A DNA stretch of 64,000 nt, from positions 10,211 to 74,210 of the forward strand of contig CBFGZI010000002.1 of the NCBI GenBank assembly GCA_965653225.1, written 5' to 3'. Made by a program: the position numbers and the translations under genes. Positions 44,598 through 53,626 of the stretch are shown here, piece after piece. The notes beneath the pieces are model-generated. The model saw only the letters and a program-made list of their open reading frames with translations, was not told the DNA's origin and made no database searches. The DNA comes from JALZDI01 sp965653225 (lineage in GTDB: Bacteria > Actinomycetota > Actinomycetes > Propionibacteriales > Nocardioidaceae). Position 1 is the first letter of the stretch; every line of letters begins with the position of its first letter.

Positions 44598-44748
44598 CGG
44601 CGCCCAGCCTACCCGTCGACCGTCCCCGCCCCCGGTGGCGATCTGGCCGTCGAGACCGACCGCGAACGCGTCTGTCTGTCGCGGTGGCAGCGTGCTCAGC
44701 ACTGTTGCGGATCCTCTCGTCCCCCGGCGTCGGTCGTACGTGAGGGAG

Positions 44749-44776
44749 AACGCCGCGGGTGCGCCGCGTCATTCCC
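44749..44776 (-). promoter_or_regulatory. SigR/SigH-type autoregulatory promoter
   Basis: On the minus strand GGGAAT is followed by 18 bases and CGTT, the established SigR/SigH promoter (GGGAAT-N18-CGTT). It lies in the gap upstream of sigR, about 150 bases before the start codon, and points toward it. This is what an autoregulated sigR-rsrA operon needs. Confidence 0.75.
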
Positions 44777-44794
44777 CGGCCGGGCCGCGGAGTC

Positions 44795-45424
44795 TCAGGC
44801 GATCTCGCGGGTGATCCACTCCAGCACCGCCTCGACCAGCACGCCGAGCGCCTCCTCCTGGGAGAGGTCGCCGCGCTTGAGGGTGGCGAAGCCGTGGTCG
44901 GCGCCGGGCACGACGGCCAGGTCCACGGTCTCGGGGAACGCGTCGGGTGTGCCGAACGGGTCGCGGTCGCCCTGCACGACCAGTGTCGGCACCCCCGCCC
45001 CGTCGAGCTCGTCGGCGCGGCTCTTGTGCGGCTTGCCGGGCGGGCTGAGAGGGAACGCCAGCGCCAGGCAGCCGGAGGCGCCCAGCGTGCGCGCCGTACG
45101 GCAGGCCACGCGCGCACCCGCGGACCGCCCGCCCACGACCAGGGGCGTCTGTGGACGCAGCGTGTTGACCACGCTCAGCCACGACTCGTCGAGGATGCGG
45201 GCCGAGGACGAGACGCGCTTACCGGCCACGCGGTACGGCTGCTCCACCCGGAACACCGACACCCCCTGCGGCGGCAGCCGCTTGGCCAGCACCGCCAGGT
45301 CGCGCGCGCCGACCCCGCCGCCCGCGCCGTGCCCGAGCACCAGCGTGGCCACGGGGCTCTTGGCACGGTCGACGTGGATGCGGGCGTCGCCGTGCGGTGT
45401 CGTCACCAGCCGGGATGTCGTCAC
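44795..45424 (-). CDS. Small alpha/beta hydrolase (KANSL3/Tex30-like)
   Basis: 209 residues forming a minimal alpha/beta hydrolase: oxyanion loop LGHGAGGG, nucleophile serine in GGRSAGARVA near 108, acid in QGDRDPFG and histidine in GADHGF. No signal peptide. Such proteins are annotated as dienelactone-hydrolase-like, without known substrate. It begins with GTG, 9 bases after the SRAP gene stop, so they are probably co-transcribed. Confidence 0.83.
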   Translation of the reverse strand: MTTSRLVTTPHGDARIHVDRAKSPVATLVLGHGAGGGVGARDLAVLAKRLPPQGVSVFRVEQPYRVAGKRVSSSARILDESWLSVVNTLRPQTPLVVGGRSAGARVACRTARTLGASGCLALAFPLSPPGKPHKSRADELDGAGVPTLVVQGDRDPFGTPDAFPETVDLAVVPGADHGFATLKRGDLSQEEALGVLVEAVLEWITREIA

Positions 45425-45433
45425 AGCGTCAGA

Positions 45434-46192
45434 TCATGCAGGAGAGTCGGCTTCGGTCACGAGCGGGTCGAGCAGATCGGGCCCGTTGTTCTTGACGTTG
45501 TTGACCGCGGTGGACACGGGGTAGGCCTCCAGCCGCCCTGGCGCCGCGGGCACCAGCAGCCGGTTCAGCTCGTCGGTGTCGGACACCCGGGGGTCGAGCC
45601 AGGCCGCGAAGTCGCCGGGCTCGATCAGCATCGGCATGCGGTCGTGGATGTGACCGAGGTTGTCCTCGGCGCGGGTGGTGATGACGGTGCAGGTCCAGCG
45701 GAACGCCTGGTCGTCGTCGCGGTCCCGCGAGGGGTCACGCCAGATCTCGTACAGCCCCGCCATCGCCAGCACCGAGCCGTCGGTCGGCCGGATGAAGAAC
45801 GGCTGCTTCAGCGGCTTGCCCTTCGCGTTGCGCTGCTGGGTCTGGTACCACTCGAAGTAGCCGTCGGCCGGGAGCAGGCAGCGGCGGGTGGCGAACGCCT
45901 TGCGGTAGGCGGGCTTCTCCGCGACCGTCTCGACCCTCGCGTTGATCATCCGGTTGCCGATCGAGGGGTCCTTGGCCCACGACGGCACCAGCCCCCAGGT
46001 GAGCGTGCGCAGGCGCCGGACCGGGTCGGCCGAACGGTCCTCGCGCGGTGGCCGGGACAGCACGGCGTAGACCGACTTGGTCGGGGCGACGTTGTAGTCG
46101 GGCTCGAGCTTCTCGCGCACGTCGACCTGCTGCACCTCGAACTCCTCGACGAGGTCCTCGGGGCGCCGGCTGGACGCGTATCGACCGCACAT
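45434..46192 (-). CDS. SOS response-associated peptidase family protein (YedK/HMCES)
   Basis: Shields abasic sites in single-stranded DNA by a covalent bond through its N-terminal cysteine. The ATG at 46192 gives MCGRYASS, placing the catalytic Cys at position 2, which rules out the longer open frame. Other SRAP landmarks: NVAPTKSVYAV, WGLVPSWAKD, NARVETVAEKPAYRKAF, ADGYFEW, and the catalytic histidine in HDRMPMLI. 252 residues. Confidence 0.94.
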   Translation of the reverse strand: MCGRYASSRRPEDLVEEFEVQQVDVREKLEPDYNVAPTKSVYAVLSRPPREDRSADPVRRLRTLTWGLVPSWAKDPSIGNRMINARVETVAEKPAYRKAFATRRCLLPADGYFEWYQTQQRNAKGKPLKQPFFIRPTDGSVLAMAGLYEIWRDPSRDRDDDQAFRWTCTVITTRAEDNLGHIHDRMPMLIEPGDFAAWLDPRVSDTDELNRLLVPAAPGRLEAYPVSTAVNNVKNNGPDLLDPLVTEADSPA

Positions 46193-46296
46193 ACGACCAG
46201 CCTCGCACAACGCACCGACGTTCCCGGCGCACCCGGCACGCCGCTCCCGCAGACCCGGATCGTGCATGTGAACGGGCCAACGGGTATGAAAGACCC

Positions 46297-46836
46297 ATGA
46301 CTGTTGTGAGACTGCTTGCGCGCCCGATGCTCGCCTCGATGTTCGTGGTTGGGGGCGTCAGCGCGTTCAAGAACGCGGACAAGATGGCTGCGAAGGCCAA
46401 GCCGGTCTACGACAGGATCGTGCCGGCCGCCGAGAAGGCGGTACCCCAGGCGCCGCTGCCCAAGGACGCCGAGGCGATGGTGAAGGCCAACGCGATCGCC
46501 CAGGTCGCCGGCGGGCTGCTGCTGGCCACCGGGAAGGCGCCGCGGCTCGCGGCCGACGTCCTCGCGCTCACCCTGGTGCCCACCACGCTGGCCGGCCACC
46601 GCTTCTGGGAGGAGACCGACCCCGGCGCGAAGGCCAACCAGAAGGTGCACTTCTTCAAGAACGTGTCGATGTTCGGCGGACTCCTGCTCGCCGGTGTCGA
46701 CACCGAGGGCCGGCCGGGTCTCGCCTGGCGGGTCAAGCACGGCGCGAAGGCCGCCCGCCGCGAGGCCAAGCACGCCCGCAAGGCGGCCCGCCGCGAGGCG
46801 AAGCGGGCGACGACGTCCGCCAAGTCGGTCTTCTAG
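46297..46836 (+). CDS. DoxX family membrane protein
   Basis: 179 residues; DoxX-type membrane helices with FVVGGVSAFKNADKMAAKAKPV at the beginning and NAIAQVAGGLLLATGKAPRLAA in the middle. The last 45 residues are a strongly basic Lys/Arg/Ala tail (ARREAKHARKAARREAKRA). Related mycobacterial DoxX proteins take part in redox stress complexes with SodA and SseA; whether this one does is open. Divergent from the SRAP gene. Confidence 0.8.
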   Translation: MTVVRLLARPMLASMFVVGGVSAFKNADKMAAKAKPVYDRIVPAAEKAVPQAPLPKDAEAMVKANAIAQVAGGLLLATGKAPRLAADVLALTLVPTTLAGHRFWEETDPGAKANQKVHFFKNVSMFGGLLLAGVDTEGRPGLAWRVKHGAKAARREAKHARKAARREAKRATTSAKSVF

Positions 46837-46844
46837 AGGCGGTC

Positions 46845-48119
46845 TTGAGCGACGTCCCCGCAGCCTGGCCCGCGCCTCACGCGGACGCGCCGGTGCAGGC
46901 CACCGTCTCGCTGCCGGGGTCGAAGTCGATCACCAACCGGGCGCTGGTGCTCGCAGCACTCGCCGACGGCCCGAGCAGCATCCGGCGGCCGCTTCGTGCG
47001 CGCGACACCGACCTGATGGCACAGGCGCTACGCGCCATGGGCACCAGGGTCGACGAGACCGAGGACGGCTGGCGCGTCCAGCCCGGGGCATTGCGCGGGC
47101 CGGCCGAGGTCGACTGCGGGCTGGCCGGCACCGTCATGCGGTTCGTACCCCCGGTCGCGGCGCTGGCCTCCGGCACGGTCGCCTTCGACGGCGACCCGCG
47201 CGCCCGTGAGCGGCCGATGAGCCAGATCATCGACGCGCTGCGGCACCTCGGCGCCGACATCGACGACGACGGACGCGGCGCCCTCCCGTTCGAGCTGCTC
47301 GGAGTCGGCCGGATGGACGGCGGCGCGGTGACCATGGACGCCTCGACCTCCAGCCAGTTCGTGTCCGCGCTGCTGCTGGCCGGTGCTCTTTTCGACCGGG
47401 GCGTCGACGTACGCCACGACGGCAAGCCGATCCCGTCGACTCCGCACATCGAGATGACCGTCCGGATGCTGCGCGAGCACGGGGTCACGGTCGACACGGA
47501 CGAGCCGAACCGCTGGGTGGTGCAGCCGGGGCCGGTAAAGCCGCTCGACGTCGACGTCGAGCCCGACCTGTCCAACGCGGCGCCGTTCCTCGCCGCCGCG
47601 GTCGCCACCGCCGGAACCGTCGCCGTCCGGCACTGGCCCGAGACGACCGACCAGGCCGGCGACCACATGCGTGGGCTGCTGCAGCTCATGGGCGCGCAAG
47701 TCGAGCATGACCGCGACGCCCTGGTCGTCAGCGGCCCCGACCGGCCACACGGGGTCGACGTCGACCTACACGACGTCGGTGAGCTCACGCCGGTCGTCGC
47801 CGCGCTGTGCGCGCTGGCCGACTCCCCCTCGACGCTACGCGGCATCGCGCATCTACGCGGACACGAGACCGACCGGCTGGCCGCGCTGGCGGCCGAGATC
47901 AACGCGCTCGGTGGTGACGTCGAGGAGACCGCTGACGGCCTGCACATCCGCCCGCGCCCGCTGCACGGCGGGCTGTTCCACGCCCACGCCGACCACCGGA
48001 TGGCCCATGCCGCGGCCGTGCTCGGGCTGTCGGTCGCCGACGTGAAGGTCGACGACGTCGCCAGCACGTCCAAGACCTACCCGGGGTTCGCCGCCGACTG
48101 GGAGTCGTTGCTGCGATGA
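46845..48119 (+). CDS. aroA: 3-phosphoshikimate 1-carboxyvinyltransferase (EPSP synthase)
   Basis: Sixth step of the shikimate pathway: joins PEP and shikimate 3-phosphate. Motifs: LPGSKSITNRALVLAALADG early, CGLAGTVMRFVPP, and the C-terminal ADHRMAHAAAVLGL. 424 residues. The frame has no ATG or GTG at a suitable place; the start is TTG at 46845 with GAGGCGG upstream. It overlaps rsgA by four bases. Same neighbourhood as Rv3227 in M. tuberculosis. Confidence 0.94.
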   Translation: MSDVPAAWPAPHADAPVQATVSLPGSKSITNRALVLAALADGPSSIRRPLRARDTDLMAQALRAMGTRVDETEDGWRVQPGALRGPAEVDCGLAGTVMRFVPPVAALASGTVAFDGDPRARERPMSQIIDALRHLGADIDDDGRGALPFELLGVGRMDGGAVTMDASTSSQFVSALLLAGALFDRGVDVRHDGKPIPSTPHIEMTVRMLREHGVTVDTDEPNRWVVQPGPVKPLDVDVEPDLSNAAPFLAAAVATAGTVAVRHWPETTDQAGDHMRGLLQLMGAQVEHDRDALVVSGPDRPHGVDVDLHDVGELTPVVAALCALADSPSTLRGIAHLRGHETDRLAALAAEINALGGDVEETADGLHIRPRPLHGGLFHAHADHRMAHAAAVLGLSVADVKVDDVASTSKTYPGFAADWESLLR

Positions 48120-49114
48120 GCCCCGGCGGGCGGTACGACGAGCACGACGTCGAGAGCTACGACCGGCCCGGTCGGCGGAGCCGGCCGCGCACGAAGGAGC
48201 GGCCCAGCTACGACGACGCGGTCCCGGCGCGGGTCGTGACGATCGACCGGGGCCGCTACGCGTGCATGCTCGACGACGGGACCACCCTGGTCGCGACGAA
48301 GTCGCGGGCACTCGGTCGCACGGGCGTGGTGGTCGGCGACCGGGTCCGGCTGGTGGGCGACACGTCGGGCGCGGAGGGCACCCTGGCCCGCGTCGTCGAG
48401 GTGGACGAGCGCAGCACGGTGCTGCGCCGTACCGCCGACGACACCGACCCGTACGAGCGGGTGATCGTGGCCAACGTCGACCAGCTCGTCGTCGTGACCG
48501 CACTGGCCGACCCGGAGCCGAGGCAGGGCCTCATCGACCGGGCGCTGGCCGCGGCCTACGACGCCGAGGTCGAGCCGCTGCTGTGCCTGACCAAGGCCGA
48601 CCTCGCCTCCCCCGAGCCGCTGCTGGAGACCTACCGGCCGCTGGGGGTGCCCTACGTCGTCACGCGCAGGGGCGGCGACCTCTCCGAGCTGCGCGACCGC
48701 CTGGGCGACCGCTGGAGCGTCCTGCTGGGCCACTCCGGCGTCGGCAAGTCCACGCTGGTCAACGCCCTGGTGCCCGGCGCCGGCCGGTCCACCGGCCTGG
48801 TCAACGAGGTCACCGGCCGCGGCCGGCACACCTCGACGTCGGCCTACGCGCTGCGGCTGCCGTTCGGCGGCTGGGTGGTCGACACCCCCGGCATCCGGTC
48901 GTTCGGGCTGGCGCACGTCGACCCCGACCACCTGATCGAGGCGTTCCCCGACCTGGCCCCGCTCACCGAGGACTGCCCGCGCGGCTGCACCCACGGCGCG
49001 CAGGAGCCCGAGTGCGCGCTCGACGACGCCGTGCGCGAACGGCGCGTCGACGCCGCGCGTGTGGAGTCGTTCCGCCGGCTGCTGGCCAGCCGCGAGGCCG
49101 CCGTCACGGGCTAG
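48116..49114 (+). CDS. rsgA: Ribosome small-subunit-dependent GTPase RsgA
   Basis: Late 30S assembly GTPase with circularly permuted G-motifs: the NKxD-type element LTKAD comes before the P-loop GHSGVGKST (205-213), followed by DTPGIRSFG. An OB-fold precedes the GTPase (about 40-115), and the C-terminal zinc knuckle has CPRGCTHGAQEPECAL. 332 residues. Translationally coupled to aroA (ATGA overlap). Confidence 0.94.
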   Translation: MSPGGRYDEHDVESYDRPGRRSRPRTKERPSYDDAVPARVVTIDRGRYACMLDDGTTLVATKSRALGRTGVVVGDRVRLVGDTSGAEGTLARVVEVDERSTVLRRTADDTDPYERVIVANVDQLVVVTALADPEPRQGLIDRALAAAYDAEVEPLLCLTKADLASPEPLLETYRPLGVPYVVTRRGGDLSELRDRLGDRWSVLLGHSGVGKSTLVNALVPGAGRSTGLVNEVTGRGRHTSTSAYALRLPFGGWVVDTPGIRSFGLAHVDPDHLIEAFPDLAPLTEDCPRGCTHGAQEPECALDDAVRERRVDAARVESFRRLLASREAAVTG

Positions 49115-49135
49115 GTGTGGCTGGTGGTTGCTCAC

Positions 49136-49157
49136 CCGGCGGGCCGGGCCGCCCGCC
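49136..49157. terminator. Terminator between rsgA and the DUF2231 gene
   Basis: CGGCGGGC / GCCCGCCG, a perfect 8-bp stem with a six-base loop, in the 50-base space between two convergent genes. Confidence 0.65.
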
Positions 49158-49164
49158 GAGGGCC

Positions 49165-49653
49165 TCAGGCCGCGAAGTGCCCCCAGGCCGCACGCGCGCC
49201 GGCGTCGCCGGTGAGCACGACCCACACCAGAACCAGCACCGACGTCACGGCCAGCAGCACGCCGACCCCGACCTGCGACGCGCTTCCCGTCCCGCGGCGC
49301 TGACCTGCACCCGAGACCAGCGCCGACGGGCCGCCCATCGTGTAGGCGGCGAGCAGGCCGACGACACCGAACCCGAGCGTGATCATCAGCAGCGTCTCGG
49401 CTCGCTGGGCGTGGGCCTGGACCAGGGCGGTGTCGAGGCCGGTCTGCTGCTTCAGGGCCATGCCCGACTGGACGGTGACCCACGTCAGCGCCGGCGCGAG
49501 CACGGACGCGACGACAAGCGGCCAGCGCAGCAACCACCTCCACGAGCTCACGGCCGCATAGGCCAGCGCGAGCGCCGCCGAGAGCGGCAGCAGCACCACG
49601 GTGGCGTGCACGACGAACGGGTGAAGGGGCAGTCCGAAGAACTGGTCGAACAT
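49165..49653 (-). CDS. DUF2231-like membrane protein
   Basis: 162 residues from the ATG at 49653 (MFDQFFGLPLHPFVVHATVV). Four hydrophobic helices; the LHPFVVHATVVLLPLS segment with two histidines in or near the first helix is the DUF2231 signature, which has been linked to heme or copper/oxidase membranes without firm proof. Nothing more specific can be said. Divergent from hisN across about 190 bases. Confidence 0.75.
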   Translation of the reverse strand: MFDQFFGLPLHPFVVHATVVLLPLSAALALAYAAVSSWRWLLRWPLVVASVLAPALTWVTVQSGMALKQQTGLDTALVQAHAQRAETLLMITLGFGVVGLLAAYTMGGPSALVSGAGQRRGTGSASQVGVGVLLAVTSVLVLVWVVLTGDAGARAAWGHFAA

Positions 49654-49845
49654 CGGCTGACTCCGTCCTGGCGCGTGTCCGTGCCTATGTCCGACTAATA
49701 CGGCGAGGCGCTCGAGCGAGATTGGCTTTTCAACCAATTCTCAGGTTCCTCGGCGCGTCGCGCGCCCGTTTTCTCCCAGTAGGTGCGTCCGGACCCCCGT
49801 ACGGGGTTCCCACGTCTCACCCATCGGACGCCGTACCCTCCTCCC

Positions 49846-50787
49846 ATGCGCACCACTCACACCGACGACCTACGGCTCGCGCACGTCCTGGCCGACGACG
49901 CGGACTCGCTCACGATGGACCGCTTCAAGTCGCTGGACCTGCACGTCACGCGCAAGCCCGACCTGTCGCCGGTGACCGACGCCGACGAGGCCGTCGAGAC
50001 CGCCATCCGTCGCACGCTGGGCCGGGCCCGGCCCCGGGACGCCGTGCTCGGCGAGGAGCAGGGCGCGTCGGGGTGGGGCCCGCGCCGCTGGGTGATCGAC
50101 CCGATCGACGGCACGAAGAACTACGTCCGCGGGGTGCCGGTGTGGGCCACGCTGATCGCGCTGATGATCGAGGACGAGGTGGTGGTGGGCTGCGTGTCGG
50201 CCCCGGCGCTGGGCCGGCGCTGGTGGGCGGCCAAGGGCGACGGCGCGCGCTCCGGCCGGTCGCTGATGAACTCCCACTCCTGCCACGTCAGCGACGTGTC
50301 CGACCTGGCCGACGCCTCGCTGTCGTACTCCTCGCTCTCGGGGTGGGACGAGCGCGAGCGGCTCGACGACCTGGTCAACCTGGGCCGCCGCTGCTGGCGC
50401 ACCCGGGCGTACGGCGACTTCTGGTCGCACATGCTGGTGGCCGAGGGCGGCGTGGACATCGCCGCGGAGCCCGAGCTCCACCTGTACGACATGGCCGCGC
50501 TCGCGGTGATCGTCGAGGAGGCCGGCGGCCAGTTCGGCGGCCTCGACGGGCGCCGCGGTCCGCACAGCGGCAACGGCCTCAGCACCAACGGCAAGCTGCA
50601 CGACCAGGCGCTGGCGTTCCTGGGCGCGATGCCGGACGACGACGGCGACCCCGACAACCCCCGGCGCGGCGGTGGCCAGGTGCACGACCTCTCGTCACGG
50701 CGACGCCCGCAGGCGCAGGGCGACAGCACACCCGACGCCGGCTCCGACGGGTCCGACAGCGACCCCGACCGCACGCCGCCGAGCTGA
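49846..50787 (+). CDS. hisN: Histidinol-phosphatase, inositol monophosphatase family
   Basis: Dephosphorylates histidinol phosphate in histidine synthesis; Actinobacteria use this IMPase-type enzyme rather than HisB. The Mg-binding motifs are EEQG near 70 and DPIDGT at 85-90, with YDMAALAVIVEEAGG near 215. The final 70 residues are a disordered Asp/Ser/Pro-rich tail, longer than usual. The ATG at 49846 gives 313 residues. A different monophosphate substrate cannot be excluded. Confidence 0.85.
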   Translation: MRTTHTDDLRLAHVLADDADSLTMDRFKSLDLHVTRKPDLSPVTDADEAVETAIRRTLGRARPRDAVLGEEQGASGWGPRRWVIDPIDGTKNYVRGVPVWATLIALMIEDEVVVGCVSAPALGRRWWAAKGDGARSGRSLMNSHSCHVSDVSDLADASLSYSSLSGWDERERLDDLVNLGRRCWRTRAYGDFWSHMLVAEGGVDIAAEPELHLYDMAALAVIVEEAGGQFGGLDGRRGPHSGNGLSTNGKLHDQALAFLGAMPDDDGDPDNPRRGGGQVHDLSSRRRPQAQGDSTPDAGSDGSDSDPDRTPPS

Positions 50788-50957
50788 CCCCCGGGCTCTC
50801 CTGGCTCGGCTACAGGGTCGCCTGGGGCCACCTCTAGCCCCTTGTGTGGCCGGGGTGTGGCTGGCGGGTGACTGACCGTGGTCGCGTCCCTATCGCGGTG
50901 CGTCTCCCGGCATTAGCCTGAGCACAGGTGAACCGCGCTGGACGGAGGGTCATAGGG

Positions 50958-51389
50958 ATGCGGATCAGCGACGTACTTCGATCCAAGGGCGACCAGGTCG
51001 TCACGGTGGCCCCCGACATCACGGTGCGCGAGCTGGTGGCCGTGCTTGCAGAGCACAACATCGGCGCGGTGGTGGTGGCCACCGACCCCAAGCACCTGCA
51101 GGGCATCGTCTCCGAGCGCGACATCGTGCGCGGCCTGTCCGCGGGCGCGGACGTGCTCGAGCAGTCCGTCGAGTCGATCATGACGACCGACGTGCACAGC
51201 TGCGACCCGCACGACACCGTCGACTCGCTGATGCACCTGATGACCGAGCAGCGCGTACGCCACGTCCCGGTGGTGGTCGAGGGCAAGCTGACCGGGATCA
51301 TCAGCATCGGTGACGTGGTGAAGTCGCGCATCGGCGAGCTGGAGTTCGAGCGCGACCAGCTGACCAGCTACGTCACCCACGCCCAGTAG
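50958..51389 (+). CDS. CBS-domain protein
   Basis: 143 residues consisting of two CBS motifs (about 4-60 and 73-128), each with the typical V-x-P-x3-V-x-E/D-x-L start and a GI-x-S/SIGD end. CBS pairs bind adenosine nucleotides. There is no fused enzyme, so the protein presumably regulates a partner or serves as an energy sensor. GGAGGG lies 8 bases before the ATG. Mycobacterial homologues of this type are known as dormancy-associated hypoxic response proteins (Hrp1). Confidence 0.85.
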   Translation: MRISDVLRSKGDQVVTVAPDITVRELVAVLAEHNIGAVVVATDPKHLQGIVSERDIVRGLSAGADVLEQSVESIMTTDVHSCDPHDTVDSLMHLMTEQRVRHVPVVVEGKLTGIISIGDVVKSRIGELEFERDQLTSYVTHAQ

Positions 51390-51456
51390 GGGGCCCCGAG
51401 CAGTTGCGTAGGCCGAGCCGGTTTGTCCATCCGGGACGCGTCACTCGAGGCTGTGC

Positions 51457-51675
51457 TCAGCCGACCCGCGCCTGCTCACCCCGCACGCTGACCACGTCGC
51501 CCCTGGCCAGGCGGCGGCCCCGGCGTACCTCCGCCTCGCCGTTGACCAGCACCTCGCCTGAGGCGACGAGCGGCTTGACCTCCGCGCCGTCGCCGACCAG
51601 GTCGGCCAGCTTGAGGAACTGGCCCAGCCGGATGGCGTCGTCGCGGATCGGCACGGTGCGCATGGCGGCCATCAT
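51457..51675 (-). CDS. S4-domain RNA-binding protein
   Basis: 72 residues, almost exactly one S4 domain (IRLGQFLKLADLVGDG...VNGEAEVRRGRRLARGDVV), like YaaA/RlbA proteins that bind structured RNA. It follows copD by 13 bases on the same strand and may share its message, although its function has no obvious link with copper. ATG at 51675, or 51663 with four fewer residues. Confidence 0.85.
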   Translation of the reverse strand: MMAAMRTVPIRDDAIRLGQFLKLADLVGDGAEVKPLVASGEVLVNGEAEVRRGRRLARGDVVSVRGEQARVG

Positions 51676-51688
51676 GCCCGGCGACCCA

Positions 51689-53626
51689 TCAGGCTGAGCG
51701 CGCGTGCCCCCGTGCGGCCATCAGCGCCACCAGTGGGCCGAGGAGCACCGCGCAGCCGGCCATCAGCAGGGCGCCCAGCCGCTGGTCGGTCGGCAGGTCG
51801 ATCCAGCTCCAGCCGAGCTGGCTGAACCAGAACCCGGCCAGCAGCACGTTGCTGAGGTAGATCCGCACCGCGATGCCGCCGAGCAGCAGGCCGAAGCCCA
51901 CCAGCACCCACATGCGGTACCCCCGCGGGTGCGGCTGCGCGACGGGGTCCACCGCGAGCACCGACCACCACAGCAGGCACCCGACGGCGAGCGTGGCGAG
52001 GTTGACCGCGAGGTGCAGCGGTGCGCTGGCCAGCGACGCCTGCAGCAGCGGCGTGGCGTACAGCACGAACACGAGCACCGTGCACACGATCAGCATGTTC
52101 AGCGGGTCGAGCAGCCACTGCGCCTGGTGCGTCTGCAGCGTGCGCGGGAGCTCGGACGGCACGGAACCGTCCTCGCCGGCCACGCCCCCAGCGCGTGGCC
52201 GGTCGATGGCCTGCACGGCCGCCATCAGCGTGACCGGGGCGCTGAACGCCACCAGCACCGGCACGACGACCAGCAGTACGAGGAGCTGGCCCACCTGCAG
52301 CGAGAAGGTGGCGGTGGAGTACGCCGCGAGTCCGCCGCTGGTGGCCACCAGCGCCACGGCGGCCGCCGAGACCGCCGCCAGCAGCCGCGGCCACGGCCAG
52401 TCGACGCCGCTGCGCCGAAGCCGCACCACGCCGGCGACGTAGAAGCCGAGCAGGATCGCCAGCCGGGCCAGCGTGATGGCGTCGGGCCGCCAGTCGGTCA
52501 CGACCCGGCTCGCCCCGAACGGGGCGACGATGTTGCCCAGCGTGGCGTGGCCGGCCCCGTGCGACGGGACCACGACCGGCACGCCCGACGGCGGCGGTGT
52601 GCGGGACAGCGCGACCGCGACGCCGATGGTGGCCGACATCAGCAGCACCTCGACGGTGGCCAGCCGGGCGAACGTGTGCGGGCGCCCGGACACCAGGTCG
52701 GTGACGGTGCGGCGCCGGTGCAGCCAGCCGCAGTAGCCAAGCCCGAGCAGCGCGGTGACCTTCACCGCCAGCAGTGCGCCGTACCCGGAGGTCACCCACG
52801 CGGTGATGTCGCCGGAGGCGCGGACCCATGCGTTGAGCAGGCCGGAGACGGCCACCGCGGCGAAGCAGACCAGGGCCAGCGTGCTGTAGCGCGGCAGCAC
52901 CTCGGCCATGATGCCGGGACGCCGGCCCAGCAGCAGCAGGACGCCGACCAGACCTCCGACCCACACCGAGGCGCCCACCACGTGCACCACCAGGCTCGAG
53001 GAGGCCAGGTCGTGGTTGGAGGAGGAGGCCGAGTGGCCGGCGAACAGGATCGGCAGCAGCGCGAGGACGGCGACCGCCAGCAGCAACGACACACCGGCGC
53101 GGGTACGCGTCCAGCGGGTGTAGAACGCGAGCACGATGCCGGCGCCGATGACCAGCAGCAGGCCACGGCCGGAGGCGAGCAGCCACACGTAGCCGGACAG
53201 CCGGTCGGTGCTGAGCACCTGTGAGGGCGTCACCCCGAGCACGTCGGACAGCGTGAGCCACAGCAGCACCGCGGACGACGCGGCCCACACGACGGCGCCC
53301 CAGCCCGCGGCCCGCAGCGTGGGAGCCGCGTTGCCGACGTAGCCGGCCGCGGGCAGCAGCAGCGCGGTCACCAGTGCGCCGATGACCCACACGGCGGACA
53401 GGTCGAACACCAGGCGGACGACCGGGAGACCCCAGCCGGTCACCGGACCGGAGTCGGGAAGCCCCGGCGCAACCGGCTGCGGCGACCCGCCGGCGGCCAG
53501 CAGGCAGACCACCAGCGCCACCAGGGCGAGCGCCGGCGCAGCGACCAGCCAGCGTCGGCTGGCGTGCAGGACGAGCCGGCGAGCCTCCGCCGGGGCGGCC
53601 GGGCCGCTGACGACCCGGCTGGTCAT
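51689..53626 (-). CDS. CopD/CtaG fusion membrane protein
   Basis: 645 residues with about 14 to 16 membrane helices. The N-terminal half contains the CopD copper-import domain (around 190-330, with ASSSLVVHVVGASVWVGGLVG and LNAWVRASGD), and the C-terminal half a CtaG_Cox11-type cytochrome oxidase assembly domain (about 380-630, with HQAQWLLDPLNMLIV and LAVNLATLAVGCLLWW). The actinobacterial fusion is annotated as copper resistance D / oxidase assembly. The ATG overlaps copC by four bases. Confidence 0.87.
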   Translation of the reverse strand: MTSRVVSGPAAPAEARRLVLHASRRWLVAAPALALVALVVCLLAAGGSPQPVAPGLPDSGPVTGWGLPVVRLVFDLSAVWVIGALVTALLLPAAGYVGNAAPTLRAAGWGAVVWAASSAVLLWLTLSDVLGVTPSQVLSTDRLSGYVWLLASGRGLLLVIGAGIVLAFYTRWTRTRAGVSLLLAVAVLALLPILFAGHSASSSNHDLASSSLVVHVVGASVWVGGLVGVLLLLGRRPGIMAEVLPRYSTLALVCFAAVAVSGLLNAWVRASGDITAWVTSGYGALLAVKVTALLGLGYCGWLHRRRTVTDLVSGRPHTFARLATVEVLLMSATIGVAVALSRTPPPSGVPVVVPSHGAGHATLGNIVAPFGASRVVTDWRPDAITLARLAILLGFYVAGVVRLRRSGVDWPWPRLLAAVSAAAVALVATSGGLAAYSTATFSLQVGQLLVLLVVVPVLVAFSAPVTLMAAVQAIDRPRAGGVAGEDGSVPSELPRTLQTHQAQWLLDPLNMLIVCTVLVFVLYATPLLQASLASAPLHLAVNLATLAVGCLLWWSVLAVDPVAQPHPRGYRMWVLVGFGLLLGGIAVRIYLSNVLLAGFWFSQLGWSWIDLPTDQRLGALLMAGCAVLLGPLVALMAARGHARSA

